A stretch of 64,000 nucleotides of DNA from Sphaerosporella brunnea (Eukaryota > Ascomycota > Pezizomycetes > Pezizales > Pyronemataceae): assembly GCA_008704415.1 (NCBI GenBank), contig VXIS01000031.1, positions 186,001-250,000 of the forward strand. The letters are read 5' to 3'. This document shows, in pieces, positions 40,770 to 54,300 of this stretch (the stretch's first letter is position 1; each line of letters opens with the position of its first letter). Under the pieces are notes generated by a model, which saw nothing but the letters and a program-made list of their open reading frames with translations, was not told where the DNA came from and did not search any database. Made by a program: the position numbers and the translations under genes.

Positions 40770-41979
40770 CCTAGTTTTGAAGGTGATGGCGTTGGGGCTT
40801 GTTTGTATTGAGTGGCTGGGGGTGATTCGAACCTGTGTGTGTTTTCCTGTAACCAAATCCCGTACCCAAATCCTGTAACCGTTTGCTTTGCTGTACCTGT
40901 ACCTGAAAGATTAGTCTGTAACTGCTGCTGTGTTTTAACCTACGCCTAAAATTGTACGCTGATGCTGTATCGATAGCCTACTCCTGTAACTTTTATCTGC
41001 TCGTGTATCTGTAGCCTAAGCACAATACAATTAACCTATCAACTGTTTCGTTAAACCCGGCATCTGGTTGCTCCTAGAACATGACACGTGGCCTACCGAG
41101 GTGACAGACTTCCGCCGTCGATGGACCATCCTTTGCTCCAAGAGTGTCTGGAATCCCAGCACCTGTCGTGCCACTATGTCCAGCAGTTTTTATTTGATAC
41201 CAACTCGATGATAAATGTAGATTGCGTGGACAAATTTACGGCTGCGCTGTCGTAGCGACCGCGCTCTGGCTGTGGCAGCTCGGCTAACCGCTTCATTCGC
41301 ATGTTGCAGCACCAAGTCACTTCAAGCGATAGTTTGACAGGTTCTCGATAACTGCTTTGCAAACCTGGGCTGTGCAAGAGTTTGCTACTTTGACAGCATG
41401 CCGGCTTGGTTTCCCCCTGTGTAAGCGAGCTAGCTACAGCCATCACTCGCACCTTCCCAAACAGGAAATTTTCAACGTCGCTGCATGCACCACTCCATCC
41501 CGCCCCGCCCACGGACAGGCAATCTCCTACATCCCGGTTAACAATCTACCTTTTGTACGTCAGTGCTGGTCTCACCGCTGGTTTTCCTGCAAAGATTGAA
41601 AAAAAAAAAAAAAAAAAAAAATGCCGCCTCTATAACGCGGTTTTGGTCGTGCGGGAAATGAAGCGACGAGCCCACACGCCACAGGCGTAATAAGAACCTC
41701 GTATGAAGTGCCACAATCGATTTCACTGACGACGGAGTAACTACCACTTCTCGCTCCGTGAACCACTTTCTTATGGGGCTTATAAAACCGTGTTGCATGG
41801 AAGGCGTATATTATGGGCACAGGCTTGAAAAAGAAACATATCCAATGCAAGCACGAAAGCCATCGAGTGTTTGAAAGCAACATACAAATTTATTACTCAT
41901 GAGCTGGTAACTATGTGATTGTTTTTGGCGTCGCCTGGTTTCCTACCAAGACATTTCCCCCACTTTACGGACCCACACC
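40770..41979. other. intergenic stretch with a poly(A) run
   Basis: The first 270 bases are the 3' flank of the repeat gene, with a short ctgtaac(c) periodicity around 40847..41000. A run of 23 A lies at 41599..41621. No gene is visible. Confidence 0.5.
41599..41621. repeat. poly(A) tract, 23 bp
   Basis: This is an uninterrupted A run. It could be the tail of a retroposed sequence, but I see no target duplication or recognisable body beside it. Confidence 0.9.
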
Positions 41980-44900
41980 CTAGAACGTGCACATCGAGTG
42001 GCCAGAGAACCACTCCTCATACATGGTCTTTTTGTTCGGGCCAGCATCCTGGGCACCAGCTTCCGCCTTGCGTTTGAGTCGACGCTTGCCAGCCGAGTCA
42101 GGGTTCTCCTTCTTGTCCGTGGGATGGGATTTGACATTTCCTTGACTCTTGGGCTTGTCGTCCAGATCGCCCGTCTCTTTGACCTTACGTGGCCTCCCCC
42201 TGCCTCGGCCGCCGCGGGTTGAGGCAGGGTTCTTCTTCGTGGCCTTGGGAACGGTGTCTGGATCAGGGCCTACGTTGAGCGTGAGGAGGGGATCCGCGTT
42301 TTCCTGGCAGTTCGCCTTGTCGTCCAGATCGCCCGCCTCTTTAACCTTACGTGGCCTCCCCCTGCCTTGACCGCCGCGGTTTGAGGCAGGGTTCTTCTTC
42401 GTGACCTTGACAACGGTGTCTGCGTCAGGGTCTACCTTCTTGAGCGTGGGAAGCGTGCCGACTTCGGCAGACGGCGAGTTGACGTTCGCCTGGTGGGTAG
42501 AAATTTTGTCCAGATCGTTCGCCTCATTAGCCTTGTCGTTGGGTGGTGGTGGAGCGGCGTCTGAGAGTGCGCCCTTGGATGTCGCAGCTAAACTCACTGT
42601 CAGACGGTGCATATACGGAGGGATGAGAGGCAAAAACCACTAACCAGTCAAATGCCTGTGTTCGCTGGCAAGACAAGACCCGTCAATTGGCTCGTTCGAA
42701 TCAGTTCTTGGACCTACATCACTCGACTGAGCACCAGCCTGCGATTCTGCAGCAACACCCGCCCGCTCCTTTCTCAGCTGGGCTAGCAAAAGCTTCTCTC
42801 TGTTGGTTAGAGGCCTCGGAATAGTCTTCCAATCTTTCGATCGCGGTGTGCCCCCCGGGCGGGTCGGGATCGGGTTTTTGATGGGGTCCGGATAATAACC
42901 TGGGATTGCCACATCTGGACCCAGGTACTCCGCCAGGGTGGCAACGGTGTCACACTGCCTCTTAGCACGCATCTTCTTTTTTCCACGTTCCGTAGATGCA
43001 GTAGTCTTTGCCGAACCGTTGGTCGCTAGTTGGGCAGTTTCAGAGATTCCTTTCTTGTCAGCGGGGCCACCAACATCGTTAGAGCTACCATGCTGGGGAG
43101 CGGCTGCTGCCACGGCTTCGACAGCTTCCTCAGGTTTAGCTTGCGCACTGCTCGCAGGAGTGAGTATAGCCTGTGCGGAACAACCAGTCACAGTTTTTTC
43201 AGTTTCCCCGTCATTTCCGTGCAATTCGGGTACACCATCGCCGGCTGACACAGTTGCCGCAACCGAGATGTAGCCGCAGTGTTCGTCAGTTGTCGGCGCC
43301 ATCCGCGTGTGGTGGGCTCCATGGACAGCTTTCATGGCACAGGGATTAGCTGCATCGGAACCAAGTGTCTCAGCGTGGGCAGTAGTTGAAACCGTGCCGT
43401 GCTCAGACGGTCCAGTACGATCGATAGCATTAGCCGACTTAGCCTCATCAGAACCATCTGGGCTGGCTTTGACACCACGGGATTGACCAAGTTCCTTGGC
43501 TGGGACAGTGCCAGAGGTTTCTCCACGGCACAACCGGTGTGAATCGGTATCACGGCGTTCTTTATCATCCGCTGGCTCCTTGCCCTGTGGGTCGTCGACA
43601 GTATGAGGAGTACGTTCGATGTACGCCGGTGGAGAAGCGAGGTCTCTAACACGGGACATTCCGTCGATGGGCATGCTACTGGCACCTGCTTCAGCTAACT
43701 TTGACTTGTCTAACTTGTCGCTCTCCGCGAAAGCGATGTCGTTGACAACAGTTGGAACCGGGCGATGAGGATCGTGGCCGGTGGAAGTGCTGGGCCCTGT
43801 TGGTTGAGAAATGCCGTTTTCTATGCGGTTCGTCAGACTGTGCATATACGGGGAGTGAGAGGCAAAAAGCACTGACCAGTCAAATGCGAGGCTTCGCCGT
43901 CAAGAACAGACACGTCAATGAGCGAGCTCGGATCACTGTTCGACACTCTATTGCCTGAATGAACAAAGCCCTGAGCAGCGCTCACCCCCTCCTGTTGGAG
44001 AAGAGCCAATTTCCTCTTGTCTGCCCGGGTAGTGGGCCTCTGAATTACCTTCTGCGTTGTCGATTGCGGAGTCTCATACTTGGTAGCTCGTCGTACTGCA
44101 GAACGACCCTCTGGTTTCCCAGGTCCAAGTTCAGTTGAGACGCTGGCCGGCGACGAACTATCAACTCCTTGTTCGGCCATTGGAAAAGTTGGTTCTTGCT
44201 GGAGAGGCCTCTCCATGTCGTTACCAGCGCTTGCTTCAAACATCCCGTTTGCACCCTTTTCCAGTGTCTTGTCCAACGCAACGCCCGTGCTGCTGCGACT
44301 AGCCTTGGTGGTCGCTTCCTCCACACCAGATTGGAGCGTATGGTGTCTATCTTCATCATCTGGCGAGCAGATAGTTGGCGAATCGCGACTGACAACTTCC
44401 TCGGTCGCCGTCAAGATCGGCGGCGATTCACCCTGATCATGTATCGCAGGATCTGAGCCGATAGGTGCTTCCTCGCCCACCCCCCTCGCATTACCTCCAT
44501 CCGGTTGTGACATCGTGAGGGTCGCTCCATCAGGGTCGCTAGCGAGGGGTGTTGCGTCATCGAACTTGCCGGTCTCAAAAACCTGCGATCGGTATGATGG
44601 ATCTATTTCGTTGGGTCAGACACTTCATGATTTCCGTTTGACGTAGAGAACTCACCACCGATGCTCACAGGGGAAAGCGATTCGCGTTTCGAGAGTGAGG
44701 ACCTAGCATCGCAAGCATCGCTGTTGCATGCCGACTCATGATCCCTATCGTTCTGAGCGGGCGAAGTGGACTTGCCACGCTTACCCTCGTCGTTTGAATT
44801 GGATGTCCCTTCACCGTTGTCATCCCCGTTGGAAGGAGACGGCTTTGGCTTCTCGGAAATGGGCGTCGGCGGAAGGGGTTCGTCCGGTGAGGAAGCGGAC

Positions 44901-45013
44901 GCGCCATCCACACTATCGGGAGTGCGTGTCACCCACTCTCCCCAAACGATTGCAGCCGATAACGGCTGGCGTGGAGGGGGGGCGTGAGATCGCTTTTTCG
45001 ACCTGCGCACCAT
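41980..45013 (-). CDS. AT-hook protein of about 955 aa, four exons
   Basis: The exons are 45013..44656, 44602..43877, 43820..42645 and 42587..41980. The introns are 44655..44603 (53 bp), 43876..43821 (56 bp) and 42644..42588 (57 bp), each GT..TAG with a CTGAC branch site and phase 1, and the total is 956 codons. The start MVRRSKKRSH is basic. The middle is low-complexity and acidic. Exons 2 and 3 end alike (RP.T.R.K..LA.L..E and ..SHLTG or HRHLTG), which shows exon duplication. Exon 4 has two GRGRPRKVKE AT-hooks in a repeated unit with TKKNPAS and GDLDDK. AT-hooks bind the minor groove of AT-rich DNA, so a nuclear chromatin role is likely. The last acceptor is ambiguous: a CAG 11 bp earlier also keeps the frame. 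Confidence 0.7.
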
Positions 45014-48000
45014 GATAGAGGTGATGAGTGAATGGAAAAGGCGGTGAGTCCAGGTACGGTTGGTGTGGGGAGAGGTGGGGACCGGATAGGGAGCAGGGAG
45101 AGGTGGGGACAGGATAGGGAGCAGATGTGTTCCGAAGCATCCATTCTTATGGCAGTAAGCGTGGCAGTCGTGCGTTCTTGAACTGGCGCCGGCCGGCGCA
45201 CGGCGGTGTGGAAATGTGCGACTTTTCAGCTCAGTCGGCTTGGATATGATATTCTGACTGGTGAGCAGTAGGGATTTGCAGGCCAATGGGTTCTGCTGTA
45301 CGCACTCCGTGGGAAAACGCAGGCCGTGTGCCTCGGAGAATAAGCTTCTCTGGGAGTGAAGAACGACCGGGTCTTCTCCACCGCCAATGGGCACCCATTC
45401 AGAACCACCGTTCTCTCCAATAGAGACGGGTTTCCGCGATTCGGTTCCGATCCCCGGAGACACGCACATTGCGTGTGCAATGACAGAATTGATGAAGGTT
45501 CAGGCGATAACTGGACGATGAGCTGGATTTTCTGCCTAGTCAGACATCCTCAAAGAGACGGGGCACCGAACGGCCAGGAAGTCATTGTCATGGTAGACGG
45601 GTAGCTGTGTTGCCGTAGAGATGCTCGAATTAAACTCGTATAGACACGCTGACTCGTCTATCCTGAACAGAAAGGAAATGGAGGGAAAGGCCTTCTCGGA
45701 CGGTTCCGGTGAAGGTGGACTGGTGCTGTCATAGCAGGAAATCAGGGATAGCGTCCGGTAACCACACCACGAGATCCTGGCATTCTACATCAGGTTTAGT
45801 TCGATCTATGATTCATTCCGTTTCAATGGCCCCACGATTTCAATCTTAAAGCACTTCTACGGTGTAAGAAGCGTATGAAATGGCTTATGTTGCCTATTAT
45901 TTGAACATTCTAAACACATGGTAAATGCGATGGCGCTCAAACCGGGTGCTTAATTTGCAATTCAGGACACGTAGGCGTATAATTTTGGGATGCACGACAG
46001 CAAACAGAGGCGATTTACTGCAAAATGTGGCAGAAGAAAACGTTCTATGTGATTGTGATCCGTCGAACCTGACCCCGGGTACTAGCAACCGCTTGAGATG
46101 GCATTCCAGCTAACACAGTCATGGTAGTCCACCTCTAGGTCTACCACAGCGACAGAGCATGTAGAAATGTTGAACTGCCACAACCCCCCCACCGCCAGAG
46201 CAGAATGATCTTTATTGCCGTGAAGGTGAGAAGCGTGCAGCGGTGTAATGCTGAACCGGCAGCGCCCATCAATCATCCTCAGCTAGCCATTTTTCCTACT
46301 CGAGCTGTCGTCTTGCCGAACAATCATTCATGCAACTGCGCTCCCTGGGTGAGAATCCCAGGCAACCGACATGCCAATAGTTCATGTTGCGATCGCCGTT
46401 GGCCAGGGTGTCCGGTAGGGACTGGGGGCGTTGTAATCATTCCTTCTGCCGGACACATCCTCGTTCGTTCGTCGCGGGCGCCGTGGCAGTGTCTGAACTG
46501 GGTGCTAGTGCGCTGTCAGCTATGTACACAAAGTAAAGGTGAAGAGTCGCCGCAACCAAAAGATTCAATATGTCCTGTAACTGCCGCTCACATCACGGGT
46601 CTCATTCCCTCTCTGTTCACATTCCCCATTCCGGTAGCCTCGTTTTCCCTGGGTCGGAACGGGTGCTGTCTTTTGTGGGCCTGGCTTGCTGGAGGGGAGG
46701 GTGCTCGATGACCAGGCGCGTGACGCCGGTTTCCAGGATGCGAATGTAGCGCTGTCACGGTAGGGAGACATTCCAAAGTGCACTGGCGGGAGTCGAAATG
46801 ATGTGGCCGTGGTTGCAATTCAACAGGTCCATTTCTTGGGTGGGCCGTGCGATCGCAGATCTTTGAGATAAGATAGATAAGATAGATAAGAACAAAACAA
46901 CCACAACGAAAAAAAAAGAGTACCGGCAGCAACCACCACAACGAGAATTACGGGAAGCGCAGCCATCGATCGTACCACAGTTCTTTTCTTGGGTTGTTCT
47001 TTTGCACCAAACAGGTGCTCCCGCTGCTGTTTGAACTCGGTGGCATCACTTGGAAGGCCTGGCGCTTGGGTTACAACGATAGTGCTGCTTGATAGATCAG
47101 GAGTTTGATCTATGAGCTACCGACTGCGCTTTGGAGATTTCTGTTTTGCATTGCGATGACAGTTGTTGGGCTCAGTTTTTTTTGTCGAAAGCAGTTTCTA
47201 TGTCGATCCTAATGGAACGTCGGATTGGAGTGATGATATTCCAGCGGATTTTTGGCATTATAGAAACAATCGAAGCTTACGCTCAGTGCTACGAGACACG
47301 CATTCTCGGCGTCACGGTGAGAGGAGATCATTGAAATGCATAAAAAGATCGTAGACACTGTTTCTAGGAATGCGAACCTGCATGTACCGGGATGATGGTA
47401 ACTCAATATATTGTCCAGTCGTCGACGAAACTTAGATTTTTCGCTGTTCTCTTTACCGCAGTCCTTTCTCGTGTTGGCGAACTGCCACTTCATAGCGATT
47501 GTTTTAGCTCTACATATGGAGTTGTATGTACACCCTTTGTTTTGAACAAATCAACATAACAGGCAGCAGAATGTCCGACCGAACGCGAGATCGGCAGTGC
47601 AATGTTTGCAAATTTAGAAATTATCGGTGCAGGTCATGGAGTGTCATAGAAACATTGATGGTGTTGCAATGGAAACCCTTTGCCACGCCGCTTCCAGATC
47701 ACCTCGCTTCAACACAAACCACCTGGCTTGATCCTATGCAACGTTTCTCTCCCATACATGGCACCAACTCACAAGTCATTTTCGATTGTCAATGCACCCA
47801 ATTTCAGCCACCAAATGAGCCAGAGCCGCATCGCGCTACATTTTGAACCGTCTCTGCACGAGCGGCTCTGTGAGGTCTCGCCGGCGCAGCCGTCTCTGCA
47901 ACAACGGACTCAACTCAAGCATTGAATCGCGCAAGACGGCAGCGGGTAATGAAAAGCGCTATTTCCGGAACTGATCGGCGTCGGAGAAACAAGTGAGGTG

Positions 48001-49241
48001 GTTACATGACATCCTCGGTGCTTGACAAGAGAAGCTGGAACTGGCGAATCGAACGTTCGGTGATGCGAGAAGACATCGCTCTGTCTATGGCGTCAGCAAC
48101 GGAAGCAGACAACCTTTTCCCCACCAGCCAACGGCAGATATCACCAACTGCGGAGAGAGTGTGGGACTTCATGTCCACGGTTGCTGCCTCACGCCCTCCC
48201 TCGAAGAAGTGACGTGCGAAACGCACAAACGACAAGCGACTGTTAAAAGCAATTGGCAATTAGGTACGGACGTCCCCTGCTACCAAGGAGTCCCCGTTCA
48301 TGATCATTTGGAGGCTCATCAGCACCACCAACTGCACAGTAAATCCCTACCAGGTGATTCTTAGTGAAGCTGTCCGGTGTGGAGTCATGGCTGATTAGAA
48401 TCTTGTTGCCAGAGTTACTGCGCCACTTTCTACGACATTTGAGAGGACAACAGCGGGTATCTGTTTAGAACCGAAGCAAGAGAGCAAGACTGACAAGAAA
48501 GAATGTTGATCTTTTGGACACTGAATGTATCAGTAGCACCCGTTGTGACTGGGAAAAGAATCTATGAGTGATTTCTGCTCAGATGTCGATACTGTTTCCC
48601 AACATCTGCCGCGTGACAGTCTCAATCTGGCAGAAAGCAGTACCAATGACCAACCCATCGTTTATGTCGCCCATATCACCATGCGCGAGTCGTGGCCTCG
48701 TAGCTTCCGCGGGCCTGGCAGAGCGCTGCAGGGATCCAGATTGAAGATTCTTGGCGTGCACAGATGGTATTTGGGATATACAAGTTCTTTGGGGCTGTGA
48801 ATCAGCTTGTTGAACGAATAGGCATCGTCTGGCTACTCTATGATCAGAATCATACCCGGTCAAGCATCAAGGGTGAAGTATTTGAATTGTGCGAATAGAT
48901 ACTGCAATGACCGAGATGCTGGATAAAAGCATTGCAATACATGGGCTCGTTTCTAGTCATGGTGTAGCAATTTGACGCCGCCGTGCGTGAAGACCCGGCA
49001 ATGCGGTCTACTGCCCCTGGTAGCCAGCCATGCAGGCAGCGGACGTGACAGCCTGCCGCAATGGCCGGCAGCCAGCACGCACCACGGCCGTGCAGGCAAC
49101 AAAAACAAACCACCTCAGCACTGCCTCCTTTTCCATCCCACCTCTTAATCTCCAAAAACATCCTTAACAAAATTAACGTTCGAGTCTCAATCAACTTCAT
49201 TTTTTATTCTATCCATTTTGAGTCGTTTTAATATCTTTACC
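45014..49241. other. 4.2-kb stretch without a recognised gene
   Basis: No frame or exon chain is convincing. A duplicated G-rich string (gagaggtggggac) at 45069..45117 lies just upstream of the AT-hook gene. A GATA-type microsatellite lies at 46866..46890. The A/T- and C-rich sequence from about 49090 is the leader of the next gene. Confidence 0.45.
46866..46890. repeat. short (agataagat)-type microsatellite
   Basis: Three imperfect gataagata units occur in a row. Confidence 0.75.
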
Positions 49242-50822
49242 ATGTCTGAGGACGAAGATGAAAGCACCCGTGGCCTCAGCTGCTGCAACTTCTCGTCGTT
49301 TCGTTACGGCGGAGGCTCCCGGAGTTCACCATCCTCGAGCGAACACGAGTTGCAAACACTACCACCACAGCCCCAACCGGAACAACGCCGAAGGCCGGGC
49401 TGGTTGGATCGATATTCGAGACGAGTTCGGCGGAGGGCTCGAGACCAGGACCCAGAAAGTGAGCCGGACGAAGCACAAGATCCGTCTGGCAATGCAGAGG
49501 GAAGCGGTAATGCAGGCACAGGAGACGGACGGGGTGGGGTGCCGGATAATCAGAACGGGCAGGGGGACAGTACTCATCGTCAGGGGGGCAATGGGAATAC
49601 ACCACCATCACAGTCTGGGGGTAACCACGGTTCTGCGGGGAACGGTTCTAACGGTAATGGGCATGAAGGCAACGCTGGAGATGGGAATGGCGAACGCAAT
49701 GGGGCGCACAACACCGGCAACGGCTCCGATGACCATGATTCCGACGACCACGAGCCTACGAACAATGGCAATGGTGCTGATGCCAATAGCTCTAGCGAAG
49801 ACCAGGACGAAGGCGAGGAAGGGGCCGGCGATGGTTACCAGCAACACTGCCATGCACCCGGACTATCAGAGAACAACAACAACACCCAGCAGCCAAATCC
49901 CCTTCCAGTCGCCCAGCAGCCAACACCAGCGCCCCAGCCAATTCCAGGAGAAGATGTTCGACCCGAAGTACTCAGGGAAATTGCCCTAGTACTTCAACAG
50001 ATTGACCTGAGAATTGCGCGTTTGCCCGGAAACCAGAACCTTGGTCCCACTTTGGCGCCGTTTTTGGGCCCTGAGTTGCGGAGATATATGGACGATGGCA
50101 ATGCTGCACGCTCCGGTGATAATACAAGCACTTCCGTTACGGCTACAGGGAATGTTCAGAACCTGGCAACGACTGACCCTCCGCTGGATACGGGAAACCC
50201 TGAAGCTGTTGACGACGATCATTTGCCACTTTCGAGGACAAATACCCACACATCATCAGGATCGCATGGCGCCAACCCCAGGACCGACCCCGACGAAGGT
50301 GAGTCTGTGGAATGCAATCCGAAATATGAACGGTGTTCACTGACATACCAGGGGAAGTAGCGGACGATAGGGCTGAGGAACAAAAGGACACTGCTTCCCA
50401 CAATGGTAGCACAGGTGACCAGGACAGCGAGGAAGAGTTTTCCCATCACCCAGATCGTCAACCGCTGCGAACACCCGAACATCGGATTGCTGGTTCAGAG
50501 GCCCTAGAAGATGATTCCTCGCAAAGTCCGTTGATATCCGGCGAACAAGTGGACGAGGCCGAGCAGTCGAGGGCAATAATGTGGCAAGAACCCCGGGGGC
50601 CTCGCTCTGACCGACCTGAGGTGGAGGATCAACCAGCTGGTGTACACCCGTCCCAGTACCACACCCAAACAATTCGTCTCACCCCGTCCCAATTCCTAGT
50701 ACCGGACCGCGAGGAACCGACTGCGGTAAGAAATCCTGTCGACTCGACGGCTCAACCTACACGCACCACCGCCAACGAGAGCACACCGGGAAATGTCGAT
50801 GAGCCCGATCCTGAGTGGTACG
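49242..50822 (+). pseudogene. 5' part of a host gene split by copy C
   Basis: The ATG at 49242 (context TACCATGTC) opens exon 1, which runs to 50298. A 53-bp intron at 50299..50351 begins GTGAGT and ends CATACCAG with a CTGAC branch site, and exon 2 then continues in frame to 50822. Without the retrotransposon the same frame continues at 58663. The product starts MSEDEDESTRG, has an Arg-rich patch (WLDRYSRRVRRRARD, about residues 61-75), then a long Gly/Asn/Asp-rich stretch and a small ordered-looking segment (DVRPEVLREIALVLQQIDLRIARL), followed by acidic sequence. As it stands, translation would stop three codons into the LTR, at 50825. I recognise no family. The gene is broken in this copy, whatever its role. 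Confidence 0.75.
50819..50822. repeat. target site duplication of copy C (left copy)
   Basis: TACG occurs immediately before the left LTR and immediately after the right LTR (58659..58662). The length of 4 bp differs from the 5 bp at copy B. Confidence 0.85.
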
Positions 50823-51334
50823 TGTAACCTTTTCGTGAGCTTATAAGATCCGCTATTTCACAGATGCAAATAAACTCAGAACCGTTTGTGTATCTGACTT
50901 GATAAATACCAAGAGAATACTCGCACTCAGGTCACTGATCAACTCAGTATTTATTGATGATAGTCGATACAATCTGGGCTGCTCGAAAGGCCGTATCGAA
51001 AGAAGAGAAAAGAATGAATGTAGGAAAAGCTCGTAGCTTTTATAGCCAACGATGCTGAGTACATCATGTGATAACAATCTGGTGGCAAATTCGAAACTAA
51101 GGAAAGAATGGTCTAGAAGACCTGCAAGTCTGCCTTGTGGAAACTAGAAGATTCCAAAGTGACGTAGCATCGAAGGGGCTAGAAAGTGCTAGAAACATGG
51201 TGATAAAACATAGTAAAGAAAGTAATGGAAACTCGTAGAATGCTGTTATCATACCATCGTTACTGCCTTATAGTTTTATATCTTAGTAAGGAAATACGTA
51301 AGAAAGAAACCATAGTAAGTGTAATAATCTTACA
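50823..51334 (-). repeat. 3' LTR of copy C
   Basis: This 512-bp LTR has TGTAA and TTACA ends. It shares with the other LTR of copy C a T (..ggtgataaaac..) where A and B have C. Confidence 0.95.
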
Positions 51335-51361
51335 CTTCCCCTTAAAAAACAGTTGAAACAG

Positions 51362-54300
51362 TTACTCACGTAAATCAAAAACGGAAGAAGCAATAGATGA
51401 CATAGGAGAAGAACAGAAAGAATCATCAGAAGGAAAGAAAAAATCGGGAGGAAGAGTGACTGCGGTGGAGGTGTAGTCCTGGGTCCTCTTCGAAAGGAAT
51501 TCCTGGATGGAATCAGCGCCAGTGTTGCGTACATTCTCATCAGGTTCCCAAGAGTTGTTTTCAGGTCCATAATTCTCCCAAGAGATATACCAGTAATCGA
51601 TACCGTTAATCTTCTTGTGGTCGAGAATCTCCTTGATGTTGTAGAGAGTGTGGTCATCTTCTTCTTCGTCATCGTAGCTGGAGGGAGGAGGCGGAATTGT
51701 CTTGTCTGAAATTCGCTGGAAGAGCTTGAGTTTGTCCTGGGCGAAGATGGGATAAACACGCTTGTTCTTGGGGAGTTCAAGTGTGCAGTTGCCTGTATCC
51801 TCATCGACTTTGGCGATCCTGTAGGGCCCTTCCCAAACTTCCATAAGCTTCCTAACCTTGCCCTTCCCTCGAGAACGTCTCTTGTAAAATACCCATTGTC
51901 CAACCTGAAGTTGAACCTTAGGATTCCTACGCTTGGCAGCAATGCTTGCCTGGCGGTGACGTGCTGCCAGCAATGCATCTCGAGCCACAGCATTGTTGAT
52001 CTTTTGCTGCTCGAGGTACTCATTGACTGCAGGGACATTCGAATCGAATTCAACTGGTAAAATGCGAGGGATATGACCAAATTGAACTTCGTGAGGGGTA
52101 CGCTTGATGGTGGTAGAAGGAGAGTGGTTGAAGGCGTGCTCAACACGCCAGAGGTGACGAGACCAGTCTGCCTGTTTGTTGTTGGTGAAAATCCGAAGCA
52201 TTTGACCGATGGTACGGTTGGCCCGCTCCACTTGTCCATTGGTGTTTTGATGGAAAGCGGTGGCCATGAGGAGGTCGGTACCAATCTGCTTGTGGAGTCC
52301 TTGCCAGAACTGCGAGGTGAATCGAGGGTCTCTGTCCGAAACGATTGACTCTGGGAGTCCGTAGCGAGCGTAGTAGTGTTTAATGAAAACATCCGTAACG
52401 TCCTTTGCCGAAAATCCGTCCTTTAGGGGAACCAAAACAAGACCAGAAGAGAAGCGGTCAATGATGACCATGATGTGCTTGAAACCGTCCGAAGAGTTGA
52501 ATGGACCAAGGAAATCAATAGCAATTGACTCCCATGGGCAAAGGGGAATTTCCAAGAGGCGAGCTTCGCCAATTGGCTTGGTGGTGGCATCTTTGTTGCG
52601 CTGACACTCAAGGCATTCTCTGCAGAACTCGTCGATGTCCTGCTTCATCCTAGGCCAGTAAAAACTCTGCCTGCATAGGATGTAGGTCTTCTCGGTGCCT
52701 TGATGTCCCACACTCTTGTGACAACTCTGCATGATGACATGCCGGACTGAGGAGGAGGGATTGTCTCTGGAAAGGACTGCATTGGGGACGTAAACTCGAA
52801 GGTTGGAGGTGATGGAGGGGTCATCTAGCACAACATATCCTGTGTCATGCCAGTGAAATGGCTTGCGAATGCCATTCTTGACCATGGGATCGTCTTCATA
52901 TGCCTGCTTGAATGTAGGGAGCATGGCCTTCCCTATGTGGTTGTCAAGGAAAAATGCGGGTACTCTGTTGCGAGTGTCATAATGAATGACTTCCTGGGAA
53001 CGATTTCCTGGTGGGTGTTGAGGTGGTTCGAACATTTCTGCATCCTCTTTGTCCAGAAGAGGGGTTTCGTCCGAAATCGATGGCTGAATTTTTTGCTGAG
53101 TCCCTTCCCCTTCAAAATCCTTGTTGGAACCTTGGTCATGCTCTGCCGATTCCTTATCCTTTTTCTCCTGTTCCTTACGAGCCTGAGCTCGAGTTAGAAA
53201 GGCCTGGGGATCAGAGGGTATGGGTTCCATGGGTGGGGAAATGGGCTCAATGGGCCGCTCTCTCTGGAGTCTGGGTACCAGATGGCGGTGACTGGATGGG
53301 TTGGAAATCTGACTATCTTGGTGGGTGGCAGCTTGGAGGAGCGCACATACTCCACCTGGGTTGGCCTCAGCCTGGCCATAAACCTGTCGATTTCCTCCTT
53401 CGATGGGGTCTTTGTCGACCAAGAGGGGGTTTCTCCTGGGTGCGATGGCGTAGGTTTGGAACGGCGTGACTTCGTCCTGGATTCGCTGGGGGTTTTCCTG
53501 GTTGTTCTGTTGCTGGTCTGGGAGTGTCCTGGGGGTAGGCGTGGTGGTGAAGGTCTGTACTTGTCTGGGTATATCCTGTTTCCACCAAGGGCCGTCTGGG
53601 TGTTGTCTCTCCTGTGGGAATTTCGGGCGTGGTGCGCCTGATTCTGGAGTCCATTGGAGGGCAGGTGCCCTTGAACTATTCGCGTAGGTGATGTAACCAT
53701 GGTGGATAAGCCACTCATAGTTGCCGATGGGGTCTTCATCTGGGTCTGGACATTCTGAATTGGGTCCAAATGAATCGTCCATGTCTGTGTCTTCGTCTGG
53801 GGAGTCGTAGAACTCGTCGTCGCTATCGGATTCAAATTGAGCGTGATACTGAGAGTTTGACTTCCAGGTGCTGAAGGTTTCCATGAATCCTGAGGAATAG
53901 TGATATGGGCAGCCGTCTCTGGAGCGGCAGGCTGTCCAGTGGAGGTTTGGGTCGCACCTCTCATAGCGCGAGGCTCCCTTGGGGCGGAGGCTGGCGGAAG
54001 GTTTGTTGTTTGAGGTGGACATCTCATTTGAGACTTGAAGAGCGTGTGAAAAGTGTGAGGAAAGCTTGTCTGTTTCGGTGGAAGCGGTCTGTTGAGGAAT
54101 GGAGGTTGTTGGGTTGAGGAGACTGTCAATGGAGCTGAAATCCTCTGGTTTTAAGTTCTCATGGAGGAACTCATCCGGCGGCGTTATCTCCTTGTCCTCA
54201 TCCTCATACAGACGTGAAAGGGTGTCTGCTAATTGATTGCTTTCTCCTGGTGTGTGCTGGATTTGGAAATCGAACATCTGGATGTATTCCAACCATCTGG

